Source of the DNA: Streptomyces sp. 35G-GA-8
GTDB lineage: Bacteria > Actinomycetota > Actinomycetes > Streptomycetales > Streptomycetaceae
Direction of reading: 5' to 3'
Assembly (NCBI RefSeq): GCF_023534745.1
Contig: NZ_JAMHJQ010000020.1
Span: forward strand, 1-50,597
Length of the DNA stretch: 50,597 bases
The notes below the pieces were generated by a model. The model was not told the origin of the DNA. It did no database searches and saw only the letters and a program-made list of their open reading frames with translations. Both the position numbers and the translations under genes were made by a program. Shown here piece after piece: positions 17,520 through 25,835 of this stretch (positions are counted from its first letter, which is position 1; every line of letters starts with the position of its first letter).

Positions 17520-18965
17520 CTAGAGGGCGAGGCCCGTGAGCACCATGACGCGCTCGTACGTGTAGTCGTCCATCGCGAACCGGACGCCCTCACGGCCGAC
17601 GCCGGACTGCTTGGCACCGCCGTACGGCATCTGGTCGGCGCGGTACGAGGGGACATCACCGATGATCACGCCGCCGACCTCCAGCGCGCGGTGGGCGCGG
17701 AAGGCGGCCTGGAGGTCATGGGTGAACACCCCGGCCTGGAGGCCGTACTTCGAGTCGTTGACCTTCTCGAACGCCTCGGTCTCGCTCTCGACCCGGCGCA
17801 GGGTGAGAACGGGCCCGAAGACCTCCTCGCGGGAGATCGTGACGTCCTCGGGGACCTCGGACAGCACCGTCGGGGCATAGCCGGCGCCATCCCGCTTGCC
17901 GCCCGTGAGCAGCTGGGCGCCGGCCCGTACCGCCTCGTCGACCCACGACTCGACGCGCTTGGCCGCGTCCTCGCTGACGAGCGGCCCGACATCGGTGGCG
18001 TCGTCGCCGGGGTCGCCGGTGACCTGGGCCTCGACCGCGGCGATGACCTTGGGGACGAGACGTTCGTACACCGAGGCGTCCGCGATCACGCGCTGGACGG
18101 AGATGCAGGACTGGCCGCCCTGGTAGTTCGAGAACGTGGCGATCCGGGTCGCCGCCCAGTCCAGGTCCTTCTCGCTCGCGTAGTCGGCGAGGACGACGGC
18201 CGCGCCGTTGCCGCCGAGTTCGAGCGTGCAGTGCTTGCGCGGCACGGAGTCCATGATCGCGAAGCCGACCTTGTCCGAGCCGGTGAAGGAGATCACCGGC
18301 AGCCGCTCGTCCTGGACGAGGGCGGGCATCCGGTCGTTCGGCACGGGCAGTACGGACCAGGCGCCGGCCGGCAGCTCGGTCTCGGCCAGCAGCTCGCCGA
18401 GGAGGAGGCCGGAGAGCGGGGTCGCCGGGGCGGGCTTGAGGATGATCGGGGCTCCGACCGCGATGGCCGGGGCGATCTTGTGGGCGCAGAGGTTGAGCGG
18501 GAAGTTGAACGGCGCGATGCCCAGGACGACGCCACGGGGGAAGCGGCGGGTCAGGGCGAGGCGGCCGGCGCCGCCCGCGTCGGTGTCGAGACGCTGGGCG
18601 TCCCCGCCGTTGAAGCGGCGGGCCTCCTCGGCGGCGAAGCGGAAGACGGAGACGGCGCGGCCGACTTCGCCCCGGGCCCACTTGAGGGGCTTGCCGTTCT
18701 CGGCGGAGATCAGCCGGGCGATCTCCTCGGTGCGCTCGACGAGCCTGCGCGAGACATGGTCGAGCGCGGCGGCCCGTACGTGCGCGGGCGTCGCGGCGAA
18801 CTCGTCCAGGACGGCGTGCGCGGCGGCCACGGCCTCCTCGACCTGGTCCTCGGTCGGCACGGCCACGGTGCCGACGAGCCGGCCGTCCCAGGGGGAGGTG
18901 ACATCGAAGGTGTCCTCGCCGGTGGCCTGGCGGCCGGCGAGCCAGAAAGCGTGGGTGGAAGTCAT
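17520..18965 (-). CDS. NAD(P)-dependent aldehyde dehydrogenase, probable succinate-semialdehyde dehydrogenase
   Basis: A 481-residue class-I-like aldehyde dehydrogenase. Visible parts are the cofactor region (GVVLGIAPFNFPLN, ISFTGSDKVG), the general base Glu in TLELGGNGAAVV, the catalytic Cys in GGQSCISVQRV, and the closing EEVFGPVLTL. ATG 18965 (MTSTHAFWLAG) is chosen over upstream in-frame starts because the extension is Ser/Thr/Pro filler. It lies directly downstream of a PucR regulator and about 4.5 kb from gabT, so oxidation of succinate semialdehyde from GABA is the most sensible role. Sequence alone does not fix the substrate. Confidence 0.82.
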   Translation of the reverse strand: MTSTHAFWLAGRQATGEDTFDVTSPWDGRLVGTVAVPTEDQVEEAVAAAHAVLDEFAATPAHVRAAALDHVSRRLVERTEEIARLISAENGKPLKWARGEVGRAVSVFRFAAEEARRFNGGDAQRLDTDAGGAGRLALTRRFPRGVVLGIAPFNFPLNLCAHKIAPAIAVGAPIILKPAPATPLSGLLLGELLAETELPAGAWSVLPVPNDRMPALVQDERLPVISFTGSDKVGFAIMDSVPRKHCTLELGGNGAAVVLADYASEKDLDWAATRIATFSNYQGGQSCISVQRVIADASVYERLVPKVIAAVEAQVTGDPGDDATDVGPLVSEDAAKRVESWVDEAVRAGAQLLTGGKRDGAGYAPTVLSEVPEDVTISREEVFGPVLTLRRVESETEAFEKVNDSKYGLQAGVFTHDLQAAFRAHRALEVGGVIIGDVPSYRADQMPYGGAKQSGVGREGVRFAMDDYTYERVMVLTGLAL

Positions 18966-19070
18966 TGCGAGTCCGGGCCCTTCCGAAGAGATGGGGGTGT
19001 CTGGTTCCACGGTAGGGGTGCGGGCATGGGTGGTCGTTTGTCCGGGGTGGAGTGATGGGGTGGAGGGTGT

Positions 19071-19089
19071 GCTACGCAATGTCGTAACC
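19071..19089 (-). promoter_or_regulatory. Imperfect palindrome upstream of the PucR-linked aldehyde dehydrogenase gene
   Basis: TACGCAATGTCGTA (19073-19086) is an imperfect dyad with TACG/CGTA ends, about 110 bases upstream of ATG 18965. On the minus strand the stretch reads GGTTACGACATTGCGTAGC, starting with the same GTTACG seen in front of the two polyamine aldehyde dehydrogenases. It is a candidate site for the PucR regulator or a nitrogen regulator; weak evidence. Confidence 0.3.
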
Positions 19090-19140
19090 GGACAGCCGAG
19101 TGGCGGACCACCCCCGCCCCAGCACCTCCGCGCTGCCCGG

Positions 19141-20769
19141 CTACTCGGTCGCGGGAACGGGTGACGCCGTCGTCTTCAGGGCCAGCCACAGCTCCATCCG
19201 TACGTCCGGGTCGTCCAGCGAGCGGCCGAGGATCTCCTCCACCCGGCGCATGCGGTAGCGCAGCGTATGGCGGTGGACCCCGAGGTCCGCCGCCGCCGCG
19301 TCCCACTGGCCGTGGCGGGAGAGCCAGGCCCGCAGCGAGGCCACCAGATCGCCGCGGCCCTTCGCGTCGTGCTCGTACAGGGCGCGCAGCATGCCATCGG
19401 CGAAGGCGCGCACCGCGTCGTCCGCGAGCAGCGGAAGGATCGATCCCGCCGCCAGTTCCTCGTGCTCGACCAGCGCGCGGCCGCGCCGCCGTGCCACCGA
19501 GAGGGCCTGCTCCGCCTGTTTGTACGCACCCGCCGCCGCGATCGGGCCCGTCGGCGCGGAGAGCCCGATGACGACCCCGGCCTCTTCGGCCTCGCGCCGC
19601 GCGTATCCCTCGCAGGCCGTGACCACCGCCCCGCCGTCCACCGCGAGCACCATGAGCCGTTCCTCGCCGTCCGGGACCGCGAGCACCGCCTCGCCCGCCC
19701 GTGCCGCCGCGGCCTCCAGCGCCTCCGCGAGCAGCTGGAGCGGATGGTCGGTCTCCGGGTCCGGCGCGGGCTTCGCCGACTTCGCCGAGTTCGCCGATTC
19801 GGCCGATTCGGCGACCAGCAGCCGGAACGGGGCGTCGAGCAGGCCCCCGTACAGATCCCCCGCCACGGCCCGCGCGTGGTCGGGCTGGCCGGAGAGCAGC
19901 ATCCGCAGCACGGCCGAGCCGAGCCGCTGTTCGGCGGCCTGAAGGGCGCGCGATCGTTCCGTCGTCAGCGTCAGCAGGGCGATCGCCGAGTGGACCGCGT
20001 ACCGCTCCGCGGTACCCAGCGCGGCTCCTGTGCCGACGGCGAGCGCGCCGCGCAGCCGCCGGCCCGTGCCGAGGGACTGGAGCTCGACCCGGTCCTCGGC
20101 GTCGCCGGACGCCTCGTCCAGCGCGTCGCCCGAGGCTCCGACCACCGCGCTCGCGGGCGCGGGCCGCTCCCGCAGCCGTTCCACCTCGCCGGTCAGCCGG
20201 GCGGCCCGGCGCGCGGCCCACTCGGGCGCGGCGGCGACCACGGCGCCCGACGCGTCGTACAGCGCCGCCCAGCCGTCCACATACGCGGCGAGCCGGGCCA
20301 GCAGCGCCGCGGGCCCCTCGGCGAGCGCGGCACGGGTCAGCTCCCGCTGGGCCTCGAACCCGGCGGTGACCGCGCGGTACTGATCGGCGGCGAGCGCCGC
20401 CGAGACGGCCTTGCTGATGGCGAGGAAAGGGGTACGCCGGGGAACGCCCAGCAGCGGCAGCCCGGCCTCCCGTGCCGCCTCGACCAGCGCCTCGGGGACG
20501 TCCTCGTAGTTCACGCCGACGGCGAAGCCGAGCCCGACGACCCCGGCGCCGACCAGCCGGCGCACATAGCGCCGCATGGCCTCCGGATCGTCGGCGTCCA
20601 GCGTTGTCGCCGTGATGAGAAGCAGCTCACCGCCCTCCATGTACGGCACGGGGTCGGCCAGCTCGCTCGCGTGGACCCAGCGCACAGGCGTCTGCAGCCG
20701 GTCCTCGCCCGCGCGCACGGTCAGATTGAGCGCCGAGTGCTGGACGAGCGAGGCGAGGGTGGGCGGCAT
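19141..20769 (-). CDS. PucR-family transcriptional regulator (GabR-like candidate)
   Basis: A 542-residue regulator. The N-terminal PucR domain begins near residue 1 (LASLVQHSALNLTVRAGEDRL, WVHASELADPVPYMEGGELLL). The middle is a GGDEF-like/CdaR-type sensor region. The C-terminal PucR helix-turn-helix is clear: LRAWLSRHGQWDAAAADLGVHRHTLRYRMRRVEEILGR. ATG 20769 begins MPPTLASL; the in-frame extension to 20868 is Arg/Pro-rich and unlikely. It sits just upstream of an aldehyde dehydrogenase and near gabT. In Corynebacterium the GABA genes are activated by a PucR-type regulator called GabR, so the same role is inferred here. Confidence 0.88.
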   Translation of the reverse strand: MPPTLASLVQHSALNLTVRAGEDRLQTPVRWVHASELADPVPYMEGGELLLITATTLDADDPEAMRRYVRRLVGAGVVGLGFAVGVNYEDVPEALVEAAREAGLPLLGVPRRTPFLAISKAVSAALAADQYRAVTAGFEAQRELTRAALAEGPAALLARLAAYVDGWAALYDASGAVVAAAPEWAARRAARLTGEVERLRERPAPASAVVGASGDALDEASGDAEDRVELQSLGTGRRLRGALAVGTGAALGTAERYAVHSAIALLTLTTERSRALQAAEQRLGSAVLRMLLSGQPDHARAVAGDLYGGLLDAPFRLLVAESAESANSAKSAKPAPDPETDHPLQLLAEALEAAAARAGEAVLAVPDGEERLMVLAVDGGAVVTACEGYARREAEEAGVVIGLSAPTGPIAAAGAYKQAEQALSVARRRGRALVEHEELAAGSILPLLADDAVRAFADGMLRALYEHDAKGRGDLVASLRAWLSRHGQWDAAAADLGVHRHTLRYRMRRVEEILGRSLDDPDVRMELWLALKTTASPVPATE

Positions 20770-20943
20770 GGTGGAACCGTAGGGCCTTCGGCGATCGAGG
20801 GGCAGGGCGGCGGCCGGATGACGCCGCCTCGGACGATTACGCCGCTCCGTACGAACGGCATCCCTCAATTCTGCCAGCTTGTACGAGCCGACGGCCGGGG
20901 GCCGGGGCCCGGTGCCGTGGCCGGGTGGCGCGAGCTCCGGGGG

Positions 20944-23172
20944 TCAGCTCCGCAGATCCACCAGCAGGGGCGGCGCGTGGTCGCCCCCCACCGTGCGCAG
21001 CGACAGCACCGCGTGCCCGGCGGGGACCGAGTGCGCCAGCTCGGAGGCCGACCACCGTTCGCGCTCGACCTTCCGTACGGTCACCGCGTCCGTCGTCACG
21101 GCCTTGCCGGTGACCAGCTTCCGGAACGCGTGAATGGCCCGGGTCAGCGGCTGGTCGGCGAAGACCGTGCGCTGGGTGACGTCCCGGGTCTCCACCCACT
21201 CCGTGCCCCAGGCCTCCGCGAAGCGCTTGCCGTCCCAGGTGGTGATCCCGGAGAAGGCCATCCGGCAGCCGACGGCTCCGAGGAGCGCGGTGTGCAGTGC
21301 CTCCGGCACATCGTCGAGCGTGCGCAGGGTGAGCAGCGCGCCCGCGTTGACCGACCGCAGCCGCTGCACCCCGCGCAGCGTCTCGCCGGTGAGGGTGCGG
21401 GTCGCGTCGTCCAGGACGAGGCAGGCGAAGAGCGAGCGGTCGGCGCGTACGGCGGCGTTCGCCGTGAACTGGGCGAGCACGAGCCTGGCCAGCATCCGCG
21501 AGGCCTCGGCGTGTCCGCGCTCGGGCAGATCGATACGGACCCGGAGCGGATGCTGCAGGGTGCGCAGCGAGAACGGCCGGGTTCTGCCGCTGGTGTCGAA
21601 GAAGCCCGCGAACGCCGGGCGGTCGAGCAGTGCGATCCGGTCGGCGAGCGCGCTCCCGGCGTCCCCCGGGGCTCCGGACTGCCGTTCCCTGGTGTCGAGT
21701 TCACGCCGCATGGCGTGGTGGCCCCCGGCGTCGAGCGCCTCGCGCAGCGCCGCCAGCGCGGCGGGCGTGCCGTCGAGCAGCTCGCGCAGCTCCGGGACGG
21801 CGGGCAGCCGGCCGTGTGCCGCGTGGAACGGGCCGAGCAGCTGCGCGAGCGCGGTGGTGGCGCGCCTGCCGTCGGTGTCCGTGAGATCGCCGACCAGACC
21901 TTCGGCGAGTACGGCGGCGGCCTCGTCCGGGTCGTTCGTCCCCCCGTACAGATCGAGGTCGTACACCGACGCCGGGTCGCCGAGCCGGACCACGACGTCA
22001 TAGGCGCTGTCGGGGCCGAGCTGGGTTCCGGCGGCGCAGACGGCGATGACGACGGCCTGTCCTGCGAGCGCCTGGAGGGAGAGCGACTCGACGACCGGCC
22101 GGACGAGCGCGTGTGTCTTGCCGGCGCCCGGCGGCCCCACGGCCAGCAGCGAGGTCCCCAGCAGGCCAGGATCCAGCGCGAGCCCCGTCCCGCGCCGGGG
22201 GTACGGGTTGCGCTCCCCGTCGTGGACCGTGCCGAGCCTGACCTGTTGTACGAGCAGATCGTGCCGGGCCGCGCGGACGGGCAGGTCGCGCTTGCCCGAC
22301 GGGTGGACGCAGGCCCCGGCGCCATGGCCGCGCACGGCCTCGGCGAACGCCGTGAGCCGGGAGGGATCGGCCCTCACGGACTGCCAGGCGCGCCGGATCC
22401 GGGCGTAGTCGACATCGTTCATCCGCCCGTTGCGCACCTCGGCGGCGAGCCGCGCGGCGGTCTCGCCCTGGCCGGAGGAGCGGAGCTGGGGCCACTCGGC
22501 CAGATCGTCCTCGGGCTCCGGAGGCGGGGGCGCGGTCTCCTCCGGGGCGACGCCGGGGACCCGGCGCAGAACACGGCGGGCGAGCTCGGGCCAGCGGCCG
22601 AGCCGGCCGAAGAGGAAGAGAAGCCCGCCGACGACGAGCACGTTGTAGATGGCCTGGGCGACAGCGCCTTCCTGCGTACCGATCCACCAGCGGTCCGGGG
22701 TAAGGAGGAAGAGCGGCCAGAGCCAGAAACTGCCCAGATAGCCGTTCCACAGCAGCGACCAGAGCAGCAGGCCCGCGAGGAGCGAGATCAGCGCGCCGCT
22801 GACCAGCTGCCGCGTGGGCGTGCGCTCCGGCTCCTCCGGGGGGCGGGGCCGGTGTCCGTACGTCCAGGTCCCGGGCGCGTCCGCGACCCTGGGCACCCGT
22901 AGCCACTCGCCCAGCGTCGGGCCGCTGTCCGGGGCGCGCTCCGGCGCGGGGGGTGGAGCCGTCTCGAAGGCGCCGGCTTTGTAGGCACCGGACGGCGGAC
23001 CCGCCGAGACCGGCGAGGCCGTCGGCATCGGCGGTGGCGTGGAGTGCGCCGTGGGGGCCGCGGGCGCCGTGGAGGGTGTGGGCGGCGTTGGTGGCGTTGG
23101 TGGCGGCCCCGCCGGCCGCGGCACAGGGGTGGCGCGCGTGCCCTGCGAGTCGTGCGTGCCGTCGGTGTCCAT
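20944..23172 (-). CDS. Membrane-bound VirD4/HerA-like ATPase, unknown role
   Basis: A 742-residue protein. Residues 1-90 are Pro/Ala/Thr-rich and disordered. Hydrophobic helices follow at about 126-142, 147-158 and 172-190, then a cytoplasmic ATPase with Walker A GPPGAGKT (346-353), a Walker B-like CLVLDDATRTL, and the arginine-rich C-terminal part. The layout resembles type IV coupling proteins (TraD/VirD4) and HerA/FtsK-type pumps, which move DNA or protein. No relaxase or other conjugation gene is nearby, so this looks like a chromosomal housekeeping relative. ATG 23172 (MDTDGTHDSQ) is favoured, with AGGGG upstream. The region 20770-20943 beyond its stop holds nothing I can name. Confidence 0.78.
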   Translation of the reverse strand: MDTDGTHDSQGTRATPVPRPAGPPPTPPTPPTPSTAPAAPTAHSTPPPMPTASPVSAGPPSGAYKAGAFETAPPPAPERAPDSGPTLGEWLRVPRVADAPGTWTYGHRPRPPEEPERTPTRQLVSGALISLLAGLLLWSLLWNGYLGSFWLWPLFLLTPDRWWIGTQEGAVAQAIYNVLVVGGLLFLFGRLGRWPELARRVLRRVPGVAPEETAPPPPEPEDDLAEWPQLRSSGQGETAARLAAEVRNGRMNDVDYARIRRAWQSVRADPSRLTAFAEAVRGHGAGACVHPSGKRDLPVRAARHDLLVQQVRLGTVHDGERNPYPRRGTGLALDPGLLGTSLLAVGPPGAGKTHALVRPVVESLSLQALAGQAVVIAVCAAGTQLGPDSAYDVVVRLGDPASVYDLDLYGGTNDPDEAAAVLAEGLVGDLTDTDGRRATTALAQLLGPFHAAHGRLPAVPELRELLDGTPAALAALREALDAGGHHAMRRELDTRERQSGAPGDAGSALADRIALLDRPAFAGFFDTSGRTRPFSLRTLQHPLRVRIDLPERGHAEASRMLARLVLAQFTANAAVRADRSLFACLVLDDATRTLTGETLRGVQRLRSVNAGALLTLRTLDDVPEALHTALLGAVGCRMAFSGITTWDGKRFAEAWGTEWVETRDVTQRTVFADQPLTRAIHAFRKLVTGKAVTTDAVTVRKVERERWSASELAHSVPAGHAVLSLRTVGGDHAPPLLVDLRS

Positions 23173-23218
23173 GAACCCCTGCCCCCTACCAGTCGGGCCC
23201 GCGCTGCGCGGTCCGCCC

Positions 23219-23256
23219 TGTGCAAGCGTCGATCTCGTGTGCAAGCGTCAATCTAG
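23219..23256. repeat. Two tandem 19-bp repeats between the ATPase gene and gabT
   Basis: TGTGCAAGCGTCGATCTCG (23219-23237) is followed directly by TGTGCAAGCGTCAATCTAG (23238-23256), with two differences. They lie 47 bases upstream of the ATPase start on one strand and about 210 bases upstream of gabT on the other, so they could be an operator for either divergent gene. Confidence 0.7.
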
Positions 23257-23466
23257 TGCCCGCGCACGGGTAGTTCACCGTTCCGCGCGCAGGGGGTGTC
23301 GCCCGCCCCGCCGTACCTCCCGGCCCCGGCGCGTGGGCCACCTGTCCGTCACGGACAACGACACGCCCCGGTTACTACCGAACGGCGCATGCCCGCACCC
23401 CTCCCCCACCCCTAGCCTGCGAAGAAAGCCGAAGAAAGACCCCGGAAACACCCCCAGGAGCCCCTC

Positions 23467-24801
23467 ATGACCGCCATTCCGCAGGAGCGCCGCCTCGTCA
23501 CCGCCGTCCCCGGCCCGAAGTCGAGGGAGTTGCAGGCCCGCCGTACCGCCGCGGTCGCCGCGGGCGTCGGGTCCGTGCTGCCCGTGTTCGCCGCCCGCGC
23601 CGACGGCGGCATCCTTGAGGACGTGGACGGCAACCGGCTGATCGACTTCGGTTCCGGGATCGCCGTGACCTCGGTCGGTGCCAGCGCCGAGGCCGTCGTA
23701 CGCCGCGCCTCCGCCCAGCTCGCGGACTTCACCCACACCTGTTTCATGGTCACGCCGTACGAGGGGTACGTCGAGGTCTGTGAGCGGCTCGCCGAGCTGA
23801 CCCCGGGTGACCACGCGAAGAAGTCCGCGCTGTTCAACTCGGGCGCCGAGGCCGTCGAGAACGCCGTGAAGATCGCCCGTTCGTACACCAAGCGCCAGGC
23901 GGTGGTCGTGTTCGACCACGGCTATCACGGCCGTACGAACCTCACCATGGCGCTGACCTCGAAGAACATGCCGTACAAGAACGGCTTCGGGCCGTTCGCC
24001 CCGGAGATCTACCGGGTGCCGGTCGCCTATGGCTACCGCTGGCCGACCGGTCCCGAGAACTGCGGCCCCGAGGCGTCCGCCCAGGCCATCGACCAGATCA
24101 GCAAGCAGATCGGCGCCGACAACGTCGCGGCGATCGTCATCGAGCCGGTGCTCGGCGAGGGCGGCTTCATCGAGCCGGCCAAGGGCTTCCTGCCCGCGCT
24201 GGCGAAGTTCGCCAAGGACAACGGGATCGTGTTCGTGGCGGACGAGATCCAGTCCGGTTTCTGCCGTACCGGCCAGTGGTTCGCCTGCGAGGACGAGGGC
24301 GTCGTCCCCGACCTGATCACCACCGCGAAGGGCATCGCGGGCGGTCTGCCGCTCGCCGCCGTCACCGGTCGCGCCGAGATCATGGACGCCGCGCACTCGG
24401 GCGGCCTCGGCGGTACGTACGGCGGCAACCCGGTGGCCTGTGCCGCCGCGCTCGGCTCCATCGAGACGATGCGGGAACAGGACCTGGCCGGGAAGGCCCG
24501 CCGTATCGAGACGGTCATGAAGGGCCGGCTCTCCGCGCTGCGCGAGAAGTACGACCTCATCGGCGATGTCCGCGGCCGGGGCGCGATGATCGCGATCGAG
24601 CTGGTGAAGAACCGCGAGACCAAGGAGCCGGCCCCGGAGGCGACCGCCGCGCTCGCCAAGGCGTGCCACGCGGCAGGGCTACTGGTCCTGACCTGTGGCA
24701 CTTATGGCAATGTGCTGCGCTTCCTGCCGCCGCTGGTGATCGGCGAGGACCTGCTGAACGAGGGCCTGGACATCATCGAGCAGGCTCTCGCCACCGTCTG
24801 A
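23467..24801 (+). CDS. gabT: 4-aminobutyrate aminotransferase
   Basis: GabT moves the amino group of GABA to 2-oxoglutarate, giving succinate semialdehyde and glutamate. The 444-residue class-III PLP enzyme shows LIDFGSGIAVTSVG, the phosphate-binding LFNSGAEAVENAVKIAR, the PLP Asp/Gln region FVADEIQSGFCRTG, the Schiff-base Lys in ITTAKGIAGGLPLAAV, and GTYGGNPVACAAAL near the end. ATG 23467 follows GGAG at good distance. The product feeds the aldehyde dehydrogenase at 17520-18965. The 155 bases after the gene contain a weak 7-bp inverted repeat (24827-24858) that may be its terminator. Confidence 0.95.
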   Translation: MTAIPQERRLVTAVPGPKSRELQARRTAAVAAGVGSVLPVFAARADGGILEDVDGNRLIDFGSGIAVTSVGASAEAVVRRASAQLADFTHTCFMVTPYEGYVEVCERLAELTPGDHAKKSALFNSGAEAVENAVKIARSYTKRQAVVVFDHGYHGRTNLTMALTSKNMPYKNGFGPFAPEIYRVPVAYGYRWPTGPENCGPEASAQAIDQISKQIGADNVAAIVIEPVLGEGGFIEPAKGFLPALAKFAKDNGIVFVADEIQSGFCRTGQWFACEDEGVVPDLITTAKGIAGGLPLAAVTGRAEIMDAAHSGGLGGTYGGNPVACAAALGSIETMREQDLAGKARRIETVMKGRLSALREKYDLIGDVRGRGAMIAIELVKNRETKEPAPEATAALAKACHAAGLLVLTCGTYGNVLRFLPPLVIGEDLLNEGLDIIEQALATV

Positions 24802-24956
24802 CCTGGCGTCCGAGCTGCCGGAACGGCGGACCGTGGACGGCACTCCGCCCCCGGTCCGTCACACCTGTCAGGGCCTGTGAAGAAGGTGTGCGAGGCCGAT
24901 GGCGGGATGCGTTTCGTACTGTCGGTGGCCGCGCGCCTGACGTACCGTTTCCGCAG

Positions 24957-25835
24957 ATGAGAGAAACACCCCGCTCGCAGGGGACTGCGGGCGACACCGG
25001 AGCGGGGCATCCCCAGCACCGCTTTGGTCGTGCCTTCGCGCACACCACTGGAGCCTTCGGCTCTGGAACACCTCACCGATCGGACGGCCGCCCGCCCCAA
25101 ACCCCCCGGGGCGTGCGGCACACCGGTCCGTACGGCCGCCCCGGAACCACCCCCCCTGTTCCCGGGCGGCCGGCCTTTTTCTCCTTCTTCTCCCGCCCCG
25201 GGTGGCGGTTCTGGGTTCCCTTCGCGCTGTGCGCGGCCGTCTTCGCGCTCGTGACCTGGCAGGTTTCCGCCGGCGGGCCGCTGCGCTCGGCCGACGAGCG
25301 GGTTGGTCACGCGCTCGCGGGCCAGGGGCCCAGACCAATGACGGAACTCCTCGCCGATCTGGGCAGCATGCTCGTCGCCGTGCCCGTACTGGCCCTGGTG
25401 ATCGGGTACGCGCTCTGGCGCGGGCAGCGCGCGCGACCGCTGATGGCGGCGCTCGCGATGGCAGCCGTCCCTCTCCTGGTCGTACCGCTCAAGATCTGGA
25501 TCGACCGGCAGGGCCCGCTGACCGATGCCACCGGGTACTACCCGTCCGGGCATACGGCGACGGCGATGGTGGCGTACGGCGCCGCCGCCCTGCTCCTCGC
25601 GCCCCGCGGGCGGACGTGGGCGATGCCCGCCGCCGTCCTGCTCACCCTGGCGACGGGCATCGGTCTTCTGCTGCGTGGCTACCACTGGCCGCTGGACGTC
25701 CTCGGCAGCCTGGCGCTCTGCGGAATGCCGCTCCTGGCTCTGGAGCGGGCACTCCGCGCGGCCGGATCGCGCGATCTCAGCCGCGATCTCAGCCGAAGTA
25801 CGCGTCGAAGTTCTTCGAGAACTCCCACTGGTTGA
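24957..25835 (+). CDS. PAP2-family membrane phosphatase
   Basis: A 292-residue membrane protein of the type-2 phosphatidic acid phosphatase superfamily, which removes phosphate from lipid phosphates such as undecaprenyl diphosphate. About 70 disordered residues precede five or six membrane helices (from FWVPFALCAAVFALVTWQV on). Motifs are KIWIDRQGP (C1), YYPSGHTAT (C2) and LRGYHWPLDVLG (C3). In C3 the Arg and His are closer than in the textbook spacing. ATG 24957 has no ribosome site; a later start near 25110 (GTG) is possible. The 3' end overlaps the convergent chitinase gene by 47 bases. Confidence 0.88.
   Translation: MRETPRSQGTAGDTGAGHPQHRFGRAFAHTTGAFGSGTPHRSDGRPPQTPRGVRHTGPYGRPGTTPPVPGRPAFFSFFSRPGWRFWVPFALCAAVFALVTWQVSAGGPLRSADERVGHALAGQGPRPMTELLADLGSMLVAVPVLALVIGYALWRGQRARPLMAALAMAAVPLLVVPLKIWIDRQGPLTDATGYYPSGHTATAMVAYGAAALLLAPRGRTWAMPAAVLLTLATGIGLLLRGYHWPLDVLGSLALCGMPLLALERALRAAGSRDLSRDLSRSTRRSSSRTPTG

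Noticed and set aside
19267-22902. A 1211-codon open frame on the plus strand
   Set aside because: It runs antisense through the PucR and VirD4-like genes, has Arg/Gly-biased composition typical of reverse frames in very GC-rich DNA, and no domain; the minus-strand genes have clear motifs.
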